From an uncultured Chloroflexota bacterium (lineage in GTDB: Bacteria; Chloroflexota; Limnocylindria; Limnocylindrales; CSP1-4): a DNA stretch of 43,758 bases. Under the pieces are notes generated by a model. It worked only from the letters and a program-made list of their open reading frames with translations. It had not been told where the DNA came from and did no database searches. The stretch is from NCBI GenBank assembly GCA_903925955.1, contig CAIYHO010000135.1, positions 1-43,758 of the forward strand. The letters are read 5' to 3'. The position numbers were made by a program, and so were the translations under genes. Positions 1 to 8,446 of this stretch are shown here, piece after piece. How positions within the stretch are numbered: position 1 is the first letter of the stretch; the number at the start of each line of letters is the position of its first letter.

Positions 1-59
1 GCACGTGGGGGCACTTTGCGGCACGCCGCGGCCCGGCGGGGCCACTTCGTGCGGGGAGT

Positions 60-136
60 TGGGGTGGCCTACGGGGCTCGAACCCGTGACCTTCGGAGCC
101 ACAATCCGATGCTCTGCCAACTGAGCTAAGGCCACC
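60..136 (-). tRNA. trnH: tRNA-His (GTG anticodon)
   Basis: Read on the minus strand this folds as a complete cloverleaf. It has a 7-bp acceptor stem (GTGGCCT with AGGCCAC), D stem GCTC/GAGC, anticodon stem TCGGA/TCCGA around a loop carrying GTG, and T stem ACGGG/CCCGT with a TTCGAGC loop. A G at position -1 faces C73, the identity feature of tRNA-His. The terminal CCA is encoded (60-62). Confidence 0.96.
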
Positions 137-417
137 ACCGCGGGCCGTCCCAGTCCTTTGCAGCGGGGGTGCGTGACCAACCCCAGGACCAGTTCAGCCG
201 CCGCCACCAATCGCCATCCGGAAACAGCGCTGATGCGGAGCAGCATCTTACCCGATCGCAACGGACCCGCTACCGGCGTGTCAGAAGCGTCCTGCTCCCG
301 TGTGGTACCCCGGACGACCCGCGATGGGACCTCCGGGGTAGGGCGCCCGGGCGGCAGGCACGGCATCATTGAAGCGCCCGGTCGAGGGACCGGCACGCAT
401 TTGAGGCTTTCAGCCAC
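137..417. other. intergenic stretch, no gene recognised
   Basis: This stretch lies between the divergently placed tRNA-His and the CAP-domain gene. Short open frames are present but have low-complexity Arg/Pro-rich translations typical of GC-rich noncoding DNA. No RNA fold or repeat was recognised; it presumably carries the two promoters. Confidence 0.5.
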
Positions 418-1395
418 ATGATCCGGACGTCCCAGCCGAACTCGAGGGTTCAACGCGCCACGCGGCGCATCACCGTGACGACCGGATTGGTGCTCGCCCT
501 TGTCGCGGGCAGCCTGGTCAGCGCCATGCCGGCCTTTGCCTGGACGGTGAGCGCGTTCAGCACCACGTCGGAAGCCTCGCTGATTCAGCAGCAGAACCAG
601 GCCCGCGTCTCAGGTGGTTTGAGCGCCCTTACGCTCGACACAGACCTGCGCGTGATCGCCCGCTGGCGCGCCAAGGACATGGCCGAGCGGAACTACCTCT
701 CGCACACCATCCTTGGCACCAGTCACAACGTGTTCTGGTACATGCAGTACCAGTACAGCTACTGCTTCAACGTTGCGGGCGAGAACATCGGCACGGTGAC
801 CTGGGTTGGCGCCACCGAGGCCCAGGTGACGGACTGGATCTTCAACCAGTTCATGAACTCCACCACCCACCGCCAGAACATCATGGGCTCGGGCTGGGAC
901 GTGGTGGCGGTTGGCGCGTTCCGGACCACCGGCGACAAGTACGTCTGGACGGCGCTCTTCTCCCAGAGCTGTGGCGCAAACCCCACCCCGACGCCAAAGC
1001 CCACGCCAAAACCCACCGCAAAGCCAACGGCCACGCCGGACCCAAACGCGACGCCCACGCCCAGGCCAACGGTCAAGCCCACGCCCAGGCCAACGGTCAA
1101 GCCCACCGCGAAGCCGGTTACAACGCCCAAGCCGGGCGCGACGGCCACACCTGCACCAACCGCCGAGCCGACGCCGTCGGCGTCGCCCACCGCCGCGCCC
1201 ACGCCTGAGCCCACTGTCGCGCCCACTGTCGCGCCCACGCCGTCCCCCACAGCCGAGCCGTCGCCGACGCCTTCACCGGCGCCCTGGATCGGCGTGATCC
1301 CGCCCGGCCAGTACCAGATCTTCGATCCGCCAGCCGACATTGACCTTGTGGACTCCCTGCTCCACGAAATATTTGCCCAGTTCTTCGGCTGGTAG
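418..1395 (+). CDS. secreted CAP-domain (SCP/PR1-like) protein with Thr-Pro-rich tail
   Basis: A 325-residue exported protein. Residues 1-41 form a signal peptide: Arg-rich start, hydrophobic stretch [14 protein letters not shown], likely cleavage after AFA. Residues about 50-185 are a CAP domain, with the family's cavity residues visible as His96 (NYLSHT), Glu122 (AGENIG) and His151 (THRQNI). The domain resembles the YkwD-type bacterial branch, whose biochemical role is generally unsettled. From about residue 188 a 100-residue tail of TPKPT and TPEPT-like units probably acts as a stalk or wall-spanning linker. A short hydrophobic and acidic segment ends in FFGW. No sorting motif is visible. 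The tail includes a perfect 24-bp duplication (1057-1080 and 1081-1104). Function beyond the fold is unknown. Confidence 0.88.
   Translation: MIRTSQPNSRVQRATRRITVTTGLVLALVAGSLVSAMPAFAWTVSAFSTTSEASLIQQQNQARVSGGLSALTLDTDLRVIARWRAKDMAERNYLSHTILGTSHNVFWYMQYQYSYCFNVAGENIGTVTWVGATEAQVTDWIFNQFMNSTTHRQNIMGSGWDVVAVGAFRTTGDKYVWTALFSQSCGANPTPTPKPTPKPTAKPTATPDPNATPTPRPTVKPTPRPTVKPTAKPVTTPKPGATATPAPTAEPTPSASPTAAPTPEPTVAPTVAPTPSPTAEPSPTPSPAPWIGVIPPGQYQIFDPPADIDLVDSLLHEIFAQFFGW
1057..1104 (+). repeat. 24-bp tandem duplication in the Thr-Pro tail
   Basis: Two back-to-back identical 24-bp units (1057-1080, 1081-1104), each encoding TPRPTVKP, sit inside the low-complexity tail of the CAP protein. They suggest slippage-driven change in linker length. 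Confidence 0.9.
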
Positions 1396-1536
1396 CCCTG
1401 TGGACTTCGCCCGATGCCCCGTGACCGGCTGGCCATGCCCCGGTGCACGCAGGAACCGCGGTGCGGGCACACTAGGCCTCACACTCTGGCCGCTCCACCA
1501 GTCATCGATCCACCGCAACTCGAGGCCCGTGACCGC

Positions 1537-2352
1537 ATGACCGCGCAGCAGACCCCGGCACCCGGCACTGACCAGGCACCCGGTACCCGCGTGGGCGGGC
1601 TCCAGCCCATTCTTGAGGCGCGCGCGGTGACCAAGCACTACGCCATGCCCGGCGAGAGGGTTGACGCTGTCCGTGGCGTTTCGCTCACGGTGATGCCCGG
1701 CGAGTTTGTCGCGCTCATGGGCCCGTCCGGCTCGGGCAAGTCCACACTGCTCCAGGTCCTCGGGGGGCTTGACCGGCCCACCGAAGGAGAGGTGCTCATC
1801 GAAGGTGAGCCCATCTCCCGCCTCAACGACTCGCAGGCCACGAAGCTCCGCCGCGATCGCACGGGCTTTGTCTTCCAGTCGTTCAACCTCGTGCCGCTCC
1901 TCAACGTGGTGGAGAACGTGGGGTTGCCATTCACGATTGCCGGCCTCGATCCCAAGTCCGCCGAGTTGTCGGCGCGGATCAAGGAGGCGATCGCCTTGGT
2001 GGAGCTCACCGGCAAGGAGCGCCACAAGCCAGACCAGCTCTCTGCGGGCGAGCAGCAGCGAGTTGCGGTCGCACGCGCCATGGTCACCCGGCCCGCCCTG
2101 TTGTTTGCTGACGAGCCCACCGGAAACCTGGACTTCACAACCGGTCTCGACATCCTCAATGCGCTCTGGCGTGCCTGCGTTGACCGTGGCCAGACTGTGG
2201 TCCTGGTGACGCACGACGCCAAGGCTGCCGCCTACGCTGATCGGGTCTTTGTCATCGAGGACGGGCGCGTCTTGGACGAGATCTACCTTGGCAGACGTGA
2301 GGACCACGCTGCAGCCCCGCTGATTGGGCGCCTCGCCCAGCTTGGGCTGTAG
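1537..2352 (+). CDS. ABC transporter ATP-binding protein (LolD/MacB type)
   Basis: A 271-residue ATPase of the LolD/MacB/FtsE family that would energise the FtsX-type permease encoded 6 nt downstream. Walker A is GPSGSGKS (residues 62-69). The Q-loop region reads FVFQSFNLVPLLNVVENV, the signature LSAGEQQRVAVARAM, Walker B LLFADEP followed by TGNLD, and the switch histidine is in VTHDAKAA. The first 30 residues are a Pro/Gly/Thr-rich extension before the conserved LEARAVTKHY strand. An in-frame ATG at 1414 would add 41 residues, but these are Arg/Pro-rich and unlike the family, so ATG 1537 is preferred. Substrate cannot be told; candidates are lipoproteins, macrolides or peptides. Confidence 0.92.
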   Translation: MTAQQTPAPGTDQAPGTRVGGLQPILEARAVTKHYAMPGERVDAVRGVSLTVMPGEFVALMGPSGSGKSTLLQVLGGLDRPTEGEVLIEGEPISRLNDSQATKLRRDRTGFVFQSFNLVPLLNVVENVGLPFTIAGLDPKSAELSARIKEAIALVELTGKERHKPDQLSAGEQQRVAVARAMVTRPALLFADEPTGNLDFTTGLDILNALWRACVDRGQTVVLVTHDAKAAAYADRVFVIEDGRVLDEIYLGRREDHAAAPLIGRLAQLGL

Positions 2353-2358
2353 CGGTTT

Positions 2359-4908
2359 ATGCGCGGTCTCACCCGCTACGCATGGCGCAGCCTCGTTGCG
2401 CGCCCCGCACGCAGCCTCCTCACAATCCTGGGCATCGGGCTTGGCGTGGGCCTGCTCGTGGCATCGCTCGGGGTAAACGCCGGCCTCGACGCGTCCGTCG
2501 CCCGGACCGTCACGTCAATGACCGGGCGGTCAGACCTGCGTGTGTCCGCGTTTGCCGAAACCGGCCTCTCCGCGGCGAGTCTCGATCAGCTTGCTGCGGT
2601 CCCGGGCGTGGCCCTGACCGCTCCCGCAATCGAGCGCCGCTCCTACCTCTCGTCCGATCCGGGTCGTCCCACGTCGTCTCTGCCAGTCACGATTCTGGGT
2701 GTGGATCCGGTCCGTGAGGCACGCATCCGAGATCTCGCGCTGAGTTCTGGCGCGCCGCTTTCAGCGATTGACGCGGCCGAGGCGCTTGTCACCGAGCAGG
2801 TTGCCCGTGCGCACGGCCTCGTGCTTGGCACCAAGCTGGCCATCCTTGGCGCAGGCGCACCCGTTCGGGTGACAGTGGTTGGGATTTTTGCAGGCACCGG
2901 CCCCGAAGTGGGCTCCTCCGGCCAGACAGTGGTCATCCCCATCCGTACTGCGCAGCTGCTCAGCGTCCGGGACGGCCAGCAGGTCCCGGCGGGTCTCACG
3001 GGGATTACGCGGATTGATGTGGCCGTTACCGCGGGCGCCACTGTTGACGGTGTCGTTGCCGCCATCGGGCAGACCCTCAACGTGGAGCCCTACGTTGTCA
3101 CGCTGCCGCGTGACACGGCAGCCACGCTGCGCGGCTCCACCAGCGACATCCGCTCGACGATGGGCCTGCTCGCGGTTATCACGCTGTTTGCGGCGGCCAT
3201 CCTCATCCTCAACACCATGGCCATGACGGTTGTGGAGCGCGTCCGCGAACTGGGCCTCTTGCGCGCCGCGGGCGCTTCGCGCGGCCAGGTTGTCCGGATC
3301 ATCGTCTTCCAGGGCCTGGTGCTTGGCATCGCGGGCTCCGTGCTGGGGACTGTGCTGGGCCTCGTGCTTGCGTATGTGACCGCAATCTGGCTGCGGGCGG
3401 CAGGCTCCCCAACACTTGAAGGCCCGGCGATTACCCCGCTGGTCCTTGCGGGCGGCCCCATTGCGGGCCTCGCCATCACGCTTGTCGCAGCCTTTGAGCC
3501 AGCCCGGCGCGCCGCCGGCATCAGCCCCGTGGCCGTCTTGCGGTCCCGGTCCGATCCAACCATCCTCGTGCGGTCGCACACCCGCTGGCTCATCCTCGTG
3601 GTCGTGGTCCTTTCGGGCGTCTCAATGCTCCTGCTGCCCGGCGGCTCCACCAGCCTGAGCGTGCCCATCCGCGCGCTGCTCATCAACGCCATTCTGCTGT
3701 TCACCGTGCTTGCCATCCCGCCCCTGCTCGGTCCGCTCTCGCGGATCTGCGGGCTCCCGTTCCGCCTCTTTGCGGGTTTCGAGGAGCGTCTGGCGCGGGC
3801 CGCCATCCGGCGTGACCCGGGCCGCACAGCGCTCACAGCGGGTGCCCTGGTGGCGGGCATCTCCATGGTGGTGGCCCTCTCGTCGATTGCCTCGACAACC
3901 CGGTTTGCCGCGACGGCGTGGCTGGCCGACGTTGTGCCCGGGGATGAGGTGCTGACCACCGTCTCGCCGTTCCCGTTTGACGGCTCTAGGATTGAAAGCC
4001 AGCTGCTCGCGATTGATGGCGTTGAGCGGGTGACCCCGCTTGCGGCGTTTGACGTGGCCCGTAACGGGATCCGTCTTGATGCAGTGGCGATCCACGGGGC
4101 GGACTTCCTCGCGGATGGCCGTCTGACGTTTACGGCCGGCGATCGCGACGCCGCCCTGCGTGCGCTGGACACTGGCGGCGCCGTTGTGCTGCCCGAGACG
4201 CGGGCCGCCCGGCTTGGCGTGGGCGTAGGCGACAGTCTGCAGATTGCCTCGTCGAGCGGGCTCCTCAACCTCAAAGTAGTGGGCCTTGTTGCCCGCTCGT
4301 TCCCCGGACGCACAGGCGATGCGCTCATTGTGGGGTGGACTGACGCGGCTGCCAGGCTGGGCATCTCGGGCGCCGATTCGATCGTCGTCCGCTACGACCC
4401 GGCCAAACTCGCGCAGGCCCAGCCGCAGGTGGACGAACTCGCGGCGCAGCTGGCGCTCACAGGTGTTCCCGCGTCGCGGATTGCCGGCGCCGTGGGCGAC
4501 TCGCTCGACAAGCTCTTCGGGCTGATGGATCTCCTCGCGATTGCCGCCGTGGCCATTGCGGGACTCGGGATCGTCAACACGCTCTCGATGGACACGCGCC
4601 AGCGGCTGCGTGAACTTGGCATGCTCCGAGCCGCGGGCATGAGCCGCGTGCAGGTCTGGCGCAGCGTGCTGATCGAGGCGGGCATCCTGGGCGCCGTCGG
4701 CGGCCTGATGGGCTGTGCAACGGGTCTGGTGATGGGGGTTCTGCTGGCTGGCGCAGCGAGTGGCGGACTGAATGTCAACATCGTGGTCCCGTGGCCAACC
4801 GTCGCGGCATCCTTTGCCTCCTGTATCGCCCTCTCGATGGTGGCCGCGTTCCAGCCCGCGCGGATGGCGGGGCAGGTCTCCATCGTCGCCGCGGTCCGCG
4901 GGGAGTAG
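2359..4908 (+). CDS. FtsX-like ABC transporter permease, two-domain
   Basis: An 849-residue integral membrane protein pairing with the upstream ATPase (6-nt gap, same operon). It has an N-terminal membrane helix (about residues 15-38), a MacB-like periplasmic domain, and a first FtsX domain with the typical MAMTVVERVRELGLLRAAGASRGQ stretch in two parts. Central helices follow (LILVVVVLSGVSMLLL and after), then a second extracytoplasmic domain and a second FtsX domain with RQRLRELGMLRAAGMSRVQV. The C-terminus ends in the common SIVAAVRGE. This duplicated 10-helix layout is typical of Gram-positive and Chloroflexota exporters without an outer-membrane partner. It acts in the cytoplasmic membrane; substrate unknown. 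Confidence 0.92.
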   Translation: MRGLTRYAWRSLVARPARSLLTILGIGLGVGLLVASLGVNAGLDASVARTVTSMTGRSDLRVSAFAETGLSAASLDQLAAVPGVALTAPAIERRSYLSSDPGRPTSSLPVTILGVDPVREARIRDLALSSGAPLSAIDAAEALVTEQVARAHGLVLGTKLAILGAGAPVRVTVVGIFAGTGPEVGSSGQTVVIPIRTAQLLSVRDGQQVPAGLTGITRIDVAVTAGATVDGVVAAIGQTLNVEPYVVTLPRDTAATLRGSTSDIRSTMGLLAVITLFAAAILILNTMAMTVVERVRELGLLRAAGASRGQVVRIIVFQGLVLGIAGSVLGTVLGLVLAYVTAIWLRAAGSPTLEGPAITPLVLAGGPIAGLAITLVAAFEPARRAAGISPVAVLRSRSDPTILVRSHTRWLILVVVVLSGVSMLLLPGGSTSLSVPIRALLINAILLFTVLAIPPLLGPLSRICGLPFRLFAGFEERLARAAIRRDPGRTALTAGALVAGISMVVALSSIASTTRFAATAWLADVVPGDEVLTTVSPFPFDGSRIESQLLAIDGVERVTPLAAFDVARNGIRLDAVAIHGADFLADGRLTFTAGDRDAALRALDTGGAVVLPETRAARLGVGVGDSLQIASSSGLLNLKVVGLVARSFPGRTGDALIVGWTDAAARLGISGADSIVVRYDPAKLAQAQPQVDELAAQLALTGVPASRIAGAVGDSLDKLFGLMDLLAIAAVAIAGLGIVNTLSMDTRQRLRELGMLRAAGMSRVQVWRSVLIEAGILGAVGGLMGCATGLVMGVLLAGAASGGLNVNIVVPWPTVAASFASCIALSMVAAFQPARMAGQVSIVAAVRGE

Positions 4909-4916
4909 GCTGAGAT

Positions 4917-4931
4917 CGGGGCGCAGCCCCG
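4917..4931 (+). terminator. GC hairpin after the ABC operon
   Basis: CGGGGC-GCA-GCCCCG forms a 6-bp stem with a 3-nt loop, 8 nt after the permease stop. No T-run follows, so this is a hairpin of the kind seen at GC-rich gene ends rather than a proven intrinsic terminator. Confidence 0.45.
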
Positions 4932-4959
4932 CCGCGTCCACAGCAGGCGAGTGACCGGG

Positions 4960-4965
4960 TAGACT
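4960..4965 (+). promoter_or_regulatory. -10-like box TAGACT upstream of bioY
   Basis: TAGACT lies 42 nt before the bioY ATG. Together with the preceding hairpin it would separate bioY from the ABC operon. A GAGGA ribosome-binding site at 4999-5003 supports the ATG at 5008. No clear BirA-type inverted operator was seen. Confidence 0.4.
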
Positions 4966-5007
4966 TCGCGCCAGTACAGGCCGCATCAGGCCAACCTCGA
5001 GGAACTC

Positions 5008-5652
5008 ATGTCCTACGCTGTCCCCTCGCTCGTCCGGGTGCCCCTCGCGGAGAAGGGCCTCACGATCGCGGACTTCCTTGTCCCGGTCCGGGTGGGAGAG
5101 CGCGTGTCACCGCTTGTCCGGCATGCCGGGCTGGTGGCCGCGGGGATTGCGCTGCTTGTGCTGGCCGCCCGCATCGCCATCCCCATCCCGGGCACCCCCG
5201 TCCCGTTTGTGCTGACCAACTTTGGCGTTCTCGTCGTTGGCGGATCGCTTGGCCTGCGCCGGGGAGCCTTCGCCGCGCTGGGCTACGTCCTCCTTGGCGT
5301 TGTCGGCCTGCCCGTGTTTGCCGAGGGCCACGCGGGTTTCGCTGTGCTGCTTGGCGCCCGAGGCGGCTACCTGCTGGGCTTCATTGCGGCCGCGGCCCTC
5401 GTTGGCCGGCTTGCTGAACTTGGCTGGGACCGCCGGTTTGGCGGCGCAATCGGCGCAACGCTGCTGGGGACCGCGGTCATCTACCTCATTGGTGTGCCGT
5501 GGCTTGCGCTCACGACAGGCATGCCGCTTGGTGACGCCGTCGTAAAGGGCCTGGAGCCGTTTGTCCTCGCAGATGCCGCCAAGCTCGCGGCGGCCGCGAT
5601 CCTGTTCCCGGCCACGTGGTGGGTTGTCGGCAGGCGCCCTAGCGACCGCTGA
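5008..5652 (+). CDS. bioY: biotin transporter substrate-binding subunit BioY
   Basis: A 214-residue membrane protein of the BioY family (S component of ECF transporters), which captures biotin at the cytoplasmic membrane. The hydrophobic core starts near residue 40 with AARIAIPIPGTPVPFVLTNF. It continues with the family stretch from GSLGLRRGAFAALGYVLLG to GLPVFAEGHAGF and the RGGYLLGF loop; together these are diagnostic. About 30 hydrophilic residues precede the first helix. No bioM/bioN or ecfA/T genes are adjacent, so it either works alone or shares a distant energising module. The 3-prime end overlaps the convergent acetyltransferase gene by 14 bp. Confidence 0.92.
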   Translation: MSYAVPSLVRVPLAEKGLTIADFLVPVRVGERVSPLVRHAGLVAAGIALLVLAARIAIPIPGTPVPFVLTNFGVLVVGGSLGLRRGAFAALGYVLLGVVGLPVFAEGHAGFAVLLGARGGYLLGFIAAAALVGRLAELGWDRRFGGAIGATLLGTAVIYLIGVPWLALTTGMPLGDAVVKGLEPFVLADAAKLAAAAILFPATWWVVGRRPSDR

Positions 5653-6235
5653 TCGCTTCCGCCAGTTCAGGCGTGCCCAGGAGGCCGGGGAGGGGACGGA
5701 GGGCGTCCGGCGCCACCCCATCGCGTCGCGGCCCCAGTTCCAGCATGTAGAAGTCCACGCCGTGCCAGGCGTCCGCCTTCCAGCCCACCTTGTCGAATTG
5801 GCCGATGCGCCTGAAGCCGAGGGCCTGGTGCAAGCCGACGGACGCGTCGTTGGGGAGCGTGATCCCGGCAATCACCGAGCGGTATCCCTGCAGCACCAGC
5901 ACCCGGATCAGGGCGTTCATCAGGGCGCGCCCGATGCCCTTGCCGCGGAGGCCACTTTCCACGTAGACGGTTGACTCGGCCGTCCAGTCGTAGGCGGCGC
6001 GTTCGCGGAAGTGCCCGGCATAGGCATAGCCGCGCACGGCGCCGTCAACCTCGGCCACCAGCCACGGCGAGCGTTCCATCACCCGTGCGACGCGTGCGGC
6101 CATCTCCTCGGCCGTCGGCGCGTGCAGTTCAAAGGAAATCGGCGTCTGCTCCACGTAGGGCCGGTAGACCATCGCGATCGCAGCGGCGTCGGCAGGGGAG
6201 GCGAGGCGGATGCGGATGGCGTTGGGCGGGGGCAT
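5639..6235 (-). CDS. GNAT family N-acetyltransferase (phosphinothricin acetyltransferase-like)
   Basis: A 198-residue cytoplasmic acyltransferase using acetyl-CoA. The N-terminus IRLASPADAAAIAMVYRPYV followed by QTPISFELHAPTAEEMAARV is typical of the Pat/Bar (YncA-like) branch. Motif A reads VESGLRGKGIGRALMNALI with the R-G-x-G-x-G/A loop, then GITLPNDASVGLHQALGFRRIGQFDKVGWK. That branch acetylates amino groups such as phosphinothricin or methionine sulfoximine/sulfone; the real substrate here is unknown. The ATG at 6235 has a TACCAT box 7 nt upstream. It is convergent with bioY. Confidence 0.88.
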   Translation of the reverse strand: MPPPNAIRIRLASPADAAAIAMVYRPYVEQTPISFELHAPTAEEMAARVARVMERSPWLVAEVDGAVRGYAYAGHFRERAAYDWTAESTVYVESGLRGKGIGRALMNALIRVLVLQGYRSVIAGITLPNDASVGLHQALGFRRIGQFDKVGWKADAWHGVDFYMLELGPRRDGVAPDALRPLPGLLGTPELAEAISGR

Positions 6236-6242
6236 GGGCGCG

Positions 6243-6248
6243 ATGGTA
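6243..6248 (-). promoter_or_regulatory. -10-like box TACCAT, near-leaderless start
   Basis: On the minus strand TACCAT precedes the GNAT ATG by 7 nt, with GC immediately before it. This fits the box-to-start pattern seen at many genes in the window. Confidence 0.5.
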
Positions 6249-6288
6249 GCGCCGCGCGTTCGGGCCAGCGGCCGAGGTCGGCCGGGGC

Positions 6289-6294
6289 GATACT
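6289..6294 (+). promoter_or_regulatory. -10-like box GATACT, leaderless start
   Basis: GATACT is followed by 6 nt and the ATG at 6301, so transcription would begin at or next to the start codon. No Shine-Dalgarno sequence fits in between. Confidence 0.5.
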
Positions 6295-6300
6295 CGAGTC

Positions 6301-7743
6301 ATGACGCTTGGTGACCCTGCTCCGCCGCACGCCCCCGCAACACCCGCTCCCGTCCGTGGTGATGGCCCCGGCTTGCTTGCCGCCATCGCCGAACGCGAGC
6401 CCTCTATCCGCATCCTGGTGGACCCCGGCGCGCGCGAGTCCCACCGTCGGGATGAGACCGCCTGGCTTGAGACCGGGCTGCCGCTGGCTGTGGCGGAGCC
6501 TGCCACCACGGCACAGGTTGCGGCGCTTGTGCGGCTCTGCGCCGAGTTTGGTGTGCCCATCGTTCCGCGTGGGGCGGGGACCGGCCTCTCGGGTGGCTCC
6601 GCAGGCATCGAAGGCGCGCTGACCATCTCGTTCATGCGGATGGCGCGTGTTCTTGAGATTGACCACGCCAACCTCACCGTCACAACGCAGCCGGGCATTG
6701 TCAACGCTGACCTCAAGGCGGCGGTCGCCGCAGAGGGCCTGTTCTACGCGCCGGACCCGGCGTCCTACGAAACGTGCACCATCGGCGGCAACTTGGGCAC
6801 CAACGCAGGCGGCCTGTGCTGCGTGAAGTACGGCGTCACGCGGGATGCGGTGCTGGGCCTCGAGATTGTCACGGCCGCCGGGACCGTTGTCCGTCTGGGC
6901 GGCAAGAACATCAAGGATGTGGCCGGCTACGCCCTGATCCCGCTGATCGTGGGCAGCCAGGGAACACTGGCGCTGGTGACGGAGGCAACGCTGCGTCTGC
7001 GTGTCGCGCCCCCTCCGCACACCACGCTGCTCGCGTTCTTCCCCACCATCGATGCGGCGGGGGAGGCGGTGGCGGCCATGACGATGGGCGGGCTGGTGCC
7101 CGTGACCCTTGAGTTGATGGACCGGATCACGGTTCGAGCGGTTGACGACGTCCACCACTTGGGCCTCGACCGTGATGCTGCCGCGATGCTGCTGGTTGAG
7201 TCGGACCTGCCCGGCGCGGCAGGGATCGCCGAGATCGAGCAGGCAGACGTTGCCTGCCAGACGGCGGGGGCATCAATGACCATGCGGGCCGCGGACGCGG
7301 TGGAGGCTGACTGGCTGCGAGCCGGCCGTCGTCTCGCGTACAGGGCCCTCGAGGAAATGGGCGTGGCGCGCATGGAGGACATTGGGGTGCCGCGCAGCCG
7401 GATCCCGGACATGCTGCGTGCGATTGAGTTGATCGCGGCTAACCATCGCGTGACGATCGGGACGTTTGGCCACGCTGGCGACGGGAACCTCCACCCTACC
7501 TTCGTGCTTGACCGCAACGAGCCCGAGGCGGCGGGGCTTGAGCGGATCATGGGCGCGAAGGCAGCGCTGTATGAGGCGGCGCTTGCCTTTGGAGGCACCG
7601 TCACCGGCGAGCACGGGATTGGCGCGTCGCGCCAGGCCTGGCTCCACCGGCAGCGCGGCGAGGACGCCATGGCGATGATGCGCGCCGTCAAGGGGGCCTT
7701 GGACCCCGCCAACCTGCTCAACCCGGGACGCGTGCTGGGTTAG
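6301..7743 (+). CDS. glcD: FAD-linked oxidase, GlcD-like (glycolate/D-lactate dehydrogenase family)
   Basis: A 480-residue flavoprotein of the GlcD/D-lactate dehydrogenase family, which oxidises 2-hydroxy acids to 2-oxo acids. The N-terminal FAD-binding PCMH domain shows VPIVPRGAGTGLSGGS (pyrophosphate binding) and YETCTIGGNLGTNAGGLCCVKYGVTRD. The C-terminal FAD-oxidase domain ends with the family signature GTVTGEHGIGASRQAW and LDPANLLNPGRVLG; TFGHAGDGNLHP carries the conserved metal-site histidines. It stands alone: no glcE or glcF (FeS subunit) gene is adjacent, so a D-lactate or D-2-hydroxyglutarate dehydrogenase-like role is equally possible. Confidence 0.9.
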   Translation: MTLGDPAPPHAPATPAPVRGDGPGLLAAIAEREPSIRILVDPGARESHRRDETAWLETGLPLAVAEPATTAQVAALVRLCAEFGVPIVPRGAGTGLSGGSAGIEGALTISFMRMARVLEIDHANLTVTTQPGIVNADLKAAVAAEGLFYAPDPASYETCTIGGNLGTNAGGLCCVKYGVTRDAVLGLEIVTAAGTVVRLGGKNIKDVAGYALIPLIVGSQGTLALVTEATLRLRVAPPPHTTLLAFFPTIDAAGEAVAAMTMGGLVPVTLELMDRITVRAVDDVHHLGLDRDAAAMLLVESDLPGAAGIAEIEQADVACQTAGASMTMRAADAVEADWLRAGRRLAYRALEEMGVARMEDIGVPRSRIPDMLRAIELIAANHRVTIGTFGHAGDGNLHPTFVLDRNEPEAAGLERIMGAKAALYEAALAFGGTVTGEHGIGASRQAWLHRQRGEDAMAMMRAVKGALDPANLLNPGRVLG

Positions 7744-7777
7744 TCCGTCTCCGCCACCTCCGCTGCGTGCCCAAGCG

Positions 7778-7792
7778 CCCCTTTATCAGGGG
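7778..7792 (+). terminator. hairpin after glcD
   Basis: CCCCT-TTATC-AGGGG forms a short stem 35 nt after the glcD stop. It lacks a T-run; a possible terminator only. Confidence 0.35.
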
Positions 7793-7860
7793 GCACGGCG
7801 GCCCGGCACAGGGGCCCGTCGGCCCTCCCGGACGACAGCGTGCGCCGCGACGATCCATGT

Positions 7861-8436
7861 ATGGATACGCGGCGCGTCCTCGTAGCGTTCTCTAGCCGGA
7901 CTGGTTCCACCGCCGGAACAGCATCCGTTATCGCTGCGGAGCTGCGCGCGGCCGGCATGGCCGTAGATCTTCGTCCCGCCGCAGACGTCGCCAGCGTCGC
8001 CGTCTATGACGCCATCGTTCTGGGCAGCGGAATGTTTGTGGCCAGCCACGCCTCTGACGGAGGTGGGTTCCTCACGCGGTTTGCGGACGCCATCGCGCCA
8101 CGCCCGGTCTGGCTCTTCTGCGTTGGCCCCATCGGCCGCGAGCCTGCTCGAGGGGTTGGGACATCCGCGCCCGTTGAAGGGGACTGCGGCGCCGCAGCCG
8201 TGGCACGCGCTATTGGTGCGCGGGGCATCGCGGCCTTTGGCGCATCAGGCGTTGGGACGGAGCCGGAGGCTGTCCTGTCCCTGCTCCCCGAAGGTCTGTC
8301 TGAAGCGCGAGCATGGGCCCGCACCATCGCGGCTGAGCTGCGGGCTGACACCGCGTCCCCACCACCTGCGCTGCGGGTCCACCAATCGCGCCGCCGCCAC
8401 CGCGGGTCGCGATCCGGGTTTGCTCCTGCCGGCTGA
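7861..8436 (+). CDS. flavodoxin-domain protein (HemG-like)
   Basis: A 191-residue protein beginning with the flavodoxin phosphate-binding loop: VLVAFSSRTGSTAG, residues about 6-19, in the position expected for FMN binding. It continues with DAIVLGSGMFVASHASDGGGFL, similar to flavodoxin-like protoporphyrinogen oxidase (HemG/COG4635) proteins that reduce or oxidise via FMN. The C-terminal 40 residues are Arg/Pro-rich and unlike the family. ATG 7861 places the loop at the normal distance from the start; a GTG at 7840 would add 7 residues. The next gene follows after 10 nt, so the two are probably co-transcribed. No haem genes are nearby, so the exact redox role is open. Confidence 0.72.
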   Translation: MDTRRVLVAFSSRTGSTAGTASVIAAELRAAGMAVDLRPAADVASVAVYDAIVLGSGMFVASHASDGGGFLTRFADAIAPRPVWLFCVGPIGREPARGVGTSAPVEGDCGAAAVARAIGARGIAAFGASGVGTEPEAVLSLLPEGLSEARAWARTIAAELRADTASPPPALRVHQSRRRHRGSRSGFAPAG

Positions 8437-8446
8437 CGCTGTCGCT

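Noticed and set aside
60-420. tRNA-anchored integrated element at the left end
   Set aside because: No integrase, no repeat of the tRNA 3-prime end was noticed further in, and gene content is chromosomal.
158-421. 87-residue frame between tRNA-His and the CAP gene
   Set aside because: No recognisable motif, Arg/Thr/Ser-rich, and competes with the promoter region of the CAP gene.
759-1472. 237-residue antisense frame over the CAP gene
   Set aside because: Gly/Val-rich translation mirrors the Thr-Pro codons of the real gene; typical antisense shadow in GC-rich DNA.
4960-5007. riboswitch or BirA operator before bioY
   Set aside because: The leader is under 45 nt and shows no long inverted repeat or known aptamer sequence.
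8006-8446. long N-terminal extension of the zinc-finger protein
   Set aside because: It overlaps the flavodoxin gene in another frame and reads as low-complexity; the helix and finger begin only after the GTG at 8447.
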